Origin: Planctomycetota bacterium
Lineage (GTDB): Bacteria > Planctomycetota > UBA1135 > GCA-002686595
Direction of reading: 5' to 3'
DNA: 64,000 nucleotides
Assembly: GCA_016795205.1 (NCBI GenBank)
Contig: JAEUHZ010000026.1
Location: 1 to 64,000 of the forward strand
Made by a program: the position numbers and the translations under genes
The notes under the pieces: generated by a model
What the model saw: only the letters and a program-made list of their open reading frames with translations
What the model was told of the DNA's origin: nothing
The model's database searches: none
Shown here: positions 60,611 to 64,000 of the stretch, in pieces
Layout: each line of letters begins with the position of its first letter
Position numbering within the stretch: the first letter of the stretch is position 1

Positions 60611-61528
60611 ATGTCCGACCTCGCCCTGCGCCTCGAGCACGTCACGAAGCGCTTCGACACCTTCACCGCCGTCGACGACCTGTCGCTCGCCGTGCCGTTC
60701 GGTTGCGTCTACGGGTTCCTGGGGCCCAACGGCGCGGGCAAGACGACGACGATCCGCATGAGCCTCTCGATCTACGAGCCCACCATGGGCCGGGTCGAGA
60801 TCCTGGGCGCACGGTCGGCGCTCGACGTGCGCGCGCAGATCGGCTACCTGCCCGAGGAGAAGGGCCTCTACAAGAAGATGAAGGCCAAGGATCTGATCGC
60901 CTTCTTCGGCGGCCTGCGCGGGATGGACCCGGGCGAAGCACGGCGCGAGGCCGTGCGGCTCCTCGAGCGCTACGGTCTCGGCGGCTTCACCGACACCCGC
61001 TGCGAAGCGCTCTCGAAGGGCATGGGCCAGAAGGTCCAGGTGCTCGCGTCCGTGGTGCACAAGCCCAGGTTCGTCATCCTGGACGAGCCGTTCTCCGGCC
61101 TGGACCCGGTCAACCAGCAGGTCTTGGAGCAGGTGATCCTGGACCTGCGCGCGCAGGGCACGACGATCGTGTTCTCGACGCACATCATGGAGCACGCCGA
61201 GCGGCTCTGTGACCGGATCGTCCTGATCGGCCGCGGCAAGCGCCTCTTCGACGGGACGATCGTCGAGGCCAAGCGCTCGATCCCGCGCAGCGTGCGCCTG
61301 CACACGGCCTCGGATCCCGAGCCGCTGCGCGCCGTGCGCGGCGTGACCGACGTCGTGCGCCTCGAGGGCGACGGTCACTGGGCCATCATGCTGGCCGAAG
61401 GGGCGCAGACCGACGAGGTCCTGCGGGCCTGCTTCCGCTCGGGCATCGAGCTCTCGTCGTTCGAGCGCCACGATCCCAGCCTGCGCGACGTCTTCCTGAA
61501 GTTCGTGGGCGAGGAGGCCGCGGCGTGA
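60611..61528 (+). CDS. ABC transporter ATP-binding protein (NatA-like)
   Basis: 305 residues from ATG at 60611 (MSDLALRLEHV); an in-frame ATG at 60554 would add 19 non-conserved residues. Walker A FLGPNGAGKTTTIRM, signature region LSKGMGQKVQ (SKGM in place of the usual SGGM/SGGQ), Walker B FVILDEPFSGLDPVN, switch FSTHIMEHAERL. C-terminal ~80 residues are the DUF4162-like tail of exporter ATPases. Overlaps the permease gene by GTGA. Confidence 0.9.
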   Translation: MSDLALRLEHVTKRFDTFTAVDDLSLAVPFGCVYGFLGPNGAGKTTTIRMSLSIYEPTMGRVEILGARSALDVRAQIGYLPEEKGLYKKMKAKDLIAFFGGLRGMDPGEARREAVRLLERYGLGGFTDTRCEALSKGMGQKVQVLASVVHKPRFVILDEPFSGLDPVNQQVLEQVILDLRAQGTTIVFSTHIMEHAERLCDRIVLIGRGKRLFDGTIVEAKRSIPRSVRLHTASDPEPLRAVRGVTDVVRLEGDGHWAIMLAEGAQTDEVLRACFRSGIELSSFERHDPSLRDVFLKFVGEEAAA

Positions 61529-62910
61529 AGTACGCACTGCGCATCGCCTTCCGCGAGTTCGGCGAGCACGTCAAGACGAAGGGCTTCATCATCGGGCTGA
61601 TCTTGTTCCCCGTGCTGGTCTTCGCCGGGTTCCGAGTGCCGGCCATCCTGGAGCAGATCTCGAAGCCCACGCGCGCCTTCGCCGTGATCGATCCGACCGG
61701 GAGGTTCACTGCGATCGTCGACGAGGCCGTCGAGCGCGACTGGCAGGAGCGTGACGACAAGGCCCGTCTGGTCTGGCTGGAGAAGAAGAAGGCCGACGCC
61801 CAGCTCGCCGACCACGTCCCGGAGAAGCGGCTCTTCCGGCGGGTGGAGGTCCCGCCCGAGGCGATCGGTGCCGACCTCTCGGAGACGATCGCCAACCTGA
61901 AGCCCTGGCTCACCGGCGAGCGCAAGGTGCACACCGACGACGGCGAGCAGGAGCTGTTCGCGCTGATCGTCTTCCCGCCGGTCGCAGGGCAAGTGCGCAA
62001 GGGCGTCCAGTACTGGTCGACGAACCTGACGGACGAGGCCTTGTCGAAGTTGGTCTCGCGTGCGCTGGCCGAGGACCTGCGTCGCAAGGAATACACGGAG
62101 AAGGGCATCCCACAGGCCGAGGTCGAGCGCATCGCGCGCATCGACGTCAAGTTCGACGACAAGGACCCGCGCAAGGCCGCGGGCGAGGAGGACGTCGGCA
62201 CGGCCGAGAAGCTGCGGCAGTGGGCCCCGGTCGGGTTCGTCTACCTGATGTTCGTGGCGATGATGACCGTCGCCCAGATGCTGCTCTCCAGCACGGTCGA
62301 GGAGAAAGCCAGTCGGATCTTCGAGGTCCTGCTCTCGTCGGTCACGCCGTGGGAGCTCATGCTGGGCAAGCTGATCGGCGTCGCTGCCGTCGGCCTCACG
62401 ATGTTCGCGGCTTGGCTGGTCTCGCTGTTCGTCGTGCTGCGCTTCGCCTCGGGCGGCGTCGGCGAGGTCGCCGGGCCGCTCATGAGCCTGGTGTTCACGC
62501 CTGGGGTGCTGGTGCCCTTGGCGGCCTACTTCCTGCTGGGGTTCCTGCTGTACGCCAGCCTGCTGCTCGCGCTGGGCAGCCTGTGCAACACGCTCAAGGA
62601 AGCACAGAACTTCATGAGCCCGGTCATGATCGTGCTCATGATCCCGCTCTTCGCCATGATCTTCGTGGCACGCGACCCCAACGGCGTCCTGGCCAAGGTC
62701 CTGTCGTGGATCCCGCCCTTCACGCCGTTCACGATGATGAATCGCATCGCGGGCGACCCGGCGGGCTGGGAGATCGCGGGGACGCTCGGCCTGCTCCTGG
62801 TGTCCGTGGCGCTCATGCTGTGGCTCGCGGGCCGCATCTTCAGGAACGGCGTGCTGCGCACCGGCGCGCCGCCCAAGATCGTGGAGCTGTGGCGGCTCCT
62901 GCGCGGCTGA
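61525..62910 (+). CDS. ABC-2 type transporter permease (NatB-like)
   Basis: 461 residues. One N-terminal helix (KGFIIGLILFPVLVFAGFRV), a large extracellular domain (about 45-230), then five to six helices (YLMFVAMMTVAQMLLSSTVE, the loop EEKASRIFEVLLSSVTPWEL typical of ABC2_membrane_3, LGKLIGVAAVGLTMFAAWLV and later). Together with the ATPase it resembles NatAB sodium or antibiotic/lipid exporters. The substrate is unknown. Confidence 0.88.
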   Translation: MKYALRIAFREFGEHVKTKGFIIGLILFPVLVFAGFRVPAILEQISKPTRAFAVIDPTGRFTAIVDEAVERDWQERDDKARLVWLEKKKADAQLADHVPEKRLFRRVEVPPEAIGADLSETIANLKPWLTGERKVHTDDGEQELFALIVFPPVAGQVRKGVQYWSTNLTDEALSKLVSRALAEDLRRKEYTEKGIPQAEVERIARIDVKFDDKDPRKAAGEEDVGTAEKLRQWAPVGFVYLMFVAMMTVAQMLLSSTVEEKASRIFEVLLSSVTPWELMLGKLIGVAAVGLTMFAAWLVSLFVVLRFASGGVGEVAGPLMSLVFTPGVLVPLAAYFLLGFLLYASLLLALGSLCNTLKEAQNFMSPVMIVLMIPLFAMIFVARDPNGVLAKVLSWIPPFTPFTMMNRIAGDPAGWEIAGTLGLLLVSVALMLWLAGRIFRNGVLRTGAPPKIVELWRLLRG

Positions 62911-62914
62911 GCTG

Positions 62915-63904
62915 TCAGGGCGCGCAGATCGAGCGCACGGCCCGCTCGGTCATCTGCGCGTTGTCGACGCGCTCGAAGTAGCCGCAATCCCGCTGCGTCG
63001 GACCCAGGTCGTAGGTGTGCGAACGCGCGAGCTGCAGCGCGACGAAGCGCGTCATGGGTGGTTCGCCGGGGCGCCGCGTGATCGCCCACCAAGCCTCGCA
63101 GACCGCGCCGGCAGCGCGCGCCACCGCCAGCGGCACGCGGCCGCGGGGACCGGGCTGGCCGGCGCGCGCCAGCACCTCGGCCAGCCAGCTCCAGATCGCG
63201 ACGGGCTCCGACTGCGCGACGAAGTACGCCCGGCCGGCGTGCGGCGCGGCCGGCTCGAGCCGATCGGCCGCATCGAGGTGCGCCCAGGCCGCGTTCTCGA
63301 CGTCGGTGATCGACACGAGGTTCCGACCGTCACCCACGATCCAGAGCTTCCCGGCGCGTGCGCGCTCGGCGACGCGCGGCAGGAGGTGCGGGTCTCCCGG
63401 TCCGACCAGGAGATGCGGCCGCAAGGCGACGGTCGTGATCCCGCGTCCGTTCCAGGAGAGCACGTGCCGCTCCGCGAGCAGCTTCGTGCGCGGGTAGTGC
63501 GCCAGGAACGACCGCGCAGTGGGCAGGTCGTTCGACGCTCCCAAGTGGTCCAAGCCATCGAAGCACACGCTGGGCGAGCTGGTGTGGACCAACCGCGGCA
63601 CGCCAGCCTTGATCGCCGCCGCCACGACCGCGGTCGTCCCGATCACGTTGACGCGCTCGTACTCGGCGCGTGGGCCAAAGACCCCGGCCTTGGCGGCGAC
63701 GTGGAAGACGCAGGCGACGCCCCGCATGGCGCGCGCCAGCGCCGTCGCGTCGGTCAGGTCGCCGACCTCGCAGCGCGCGCCCAGCGCTTCGACCGTGGCG
63801 TGGCGCGAGCGCGAGTAGCTCACGACGTCGTCGCCGCGCGCGCGCAGGAGCCGCACGATCGCGAGGCCCAGGAACCCACCGCCGCCGGTGACGAGGCACT
63901 TCAT
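62915..63904 (-). CDS. oleD: NAD-dependent epimerase/dehydratase, 2-alkyl-3-oxoalkanoate reductase (OleD-like)
   Basis: 329 residues, extended SDR fold. GGGGFLGLAIVRLLRARGDD (NAD site), GDLTDATALARAMRGVACVF, VHTSSPSVCFDG, and the catalytic YPRTK (Tyr-x-x-x-Lys). C-terminal RSHTYDLGPTQRDCGYF matches the 3-beta-HSD-like group to which OleD belongs. It overlaps by ATGA the end of a gene whose visible C-terminus is OleC-like, so the pair would reduce and then ring-close the OleA product on the way to long-chain olefins. Adjacent gene order supports OleD over other SDRs. Confidence 0.75.
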   Translation of the reverse strand: MKCLVTGGGGFLGLAIVRLLRARGDDVVSYSRSRHATVEALGARCEVGDLTDATALARAMRGVACVFHVAAKAGVFGPRAEYERVNVIGTTAVVAAAIKAGVPRLVHTSSPSVCFDGLDHLGASNDLPTARSFLAHYPRTKLLAERHVLSWNGRGITTVALRPHLLVGPGDPHLLPRVAERARAGKLWIVGDGRNLVSITDVENAAWAHLDAADRLEPAAPHAGRAYFVAQSEPVAIWSWLAEVLARAGQPGPRGRVPLAVARAAGAVCEAWWAITRRPGEPPMTRFVALQLARSHTYDLGPTQRDCGYFERVDNAQMTERAVRSICAP

Positions 63905-64000
63905 CGCCCGGCGGCGCCCAGTCGGCGCTCGGCCCAGGCGGCCAGCTCCTCGCGCCGGATCTTCGCGTTGTGGCGCGCGTCGACCGGGAAGTCGGCGTGG
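63901..64000 (-). CDS. oleC: AMP-forming acyl ligase-like OleC, C-terminal end (partial)
   Basis: The last 32 codons of a minus-strand gene cut by the window edge, ending at TGA 63903-63901 in an ATGA overlap with oleD. The visible part includes FPVDARHNAKIRREELAAW, which matches the C-terminal VDxRHNAKIxREKLAxWA of OleC beta-lactone synthetases. Those have the acyl-CoA synthetase fold and turn the OleD product into a beta-lactone. Only ~33 residues are seen. Confidence 0.6.
   Translation of the reverse strand, partial: HADFPVDARHNAKIRREELAAWAERRLGAAGR

Overview
The window is a very GC-rich, densely packed bacterial chromosome segment. Many genes overlap by 4 to 8 bases (ATGA, GTGA or TTGA junctions), and GTG and TTG starts are common. 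A gene for the small basic protein family typical of Planctomycetes and Verrucomicrobia lies at 21966-22262. A division and wall (dcw) cluster has no ftsZ, ftsA or ftsQ. Several secreted proteins have the beta-rich C-terminal modules common in marine planctomycetes. Together these suggest an uncultured or little-studied, high-GC member of the Planctomycetota. This is inference from gene content; there is no rRNA gene in the window. I saw no tRNA, CRISPR array, IS element or phage genes.

Layout. 1-6668: peptide/nickel-type ABC importer, with a binding protein, two permeases and two ATPases, facing a second binding protein cut by the window edge. 6670-15020 (minus strand): HAD phosphatase, a secreted beta-propeller protein, then two large tandem TPR-secretin lipoproteins. 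15614-20886: family 4 uracil-DNA glycosylase, TPR proteins and an FG-GAP/ASPIC-UnbV lipoprotein. 21018-23068: a membrane protein, the small basic protein and queE. 23072-25915 (minus): MBOAT O-acyltransferase and an AmpG-like MFS carrier. 25997-28187: der with two small coupled genes. 28255-34502: surface-glycan type glycosyltransferases, a haem-binding protein on the other strand, and a HEAT lipoprotein.

34672-49828 is the centre of the window: an unknown Zn-finger protein, then mraZ, rsmH, an ftsL-like gene, ftsI, murE, murF, mraY, ftsW, a membrane-anchored twin-LysM protein, a small Asp/His-rich secreted protein, murG, murC and murB. These make and polymerise lipid II. The usual murD, ddl, ftsQ, ftsA and ftsZ are missing from the run. 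A three-copy 10-bp repeat in front of mraZ looks like the MraZ operator, and murE contains a perfect 34-bp palindrome.

50058-64000: a secreted TPR protein, xylA-xylB, a DUF1801 gene broken by one in-frame TAG, a CHRD-domain secreted protein, thrS, a repeat-rich secreted protein, a pirin/HxlR divergent pair, an ABC-2 exporter pair, and the oleD gene with the last codons of oleC (long-chain olefin pathway) at the edge.
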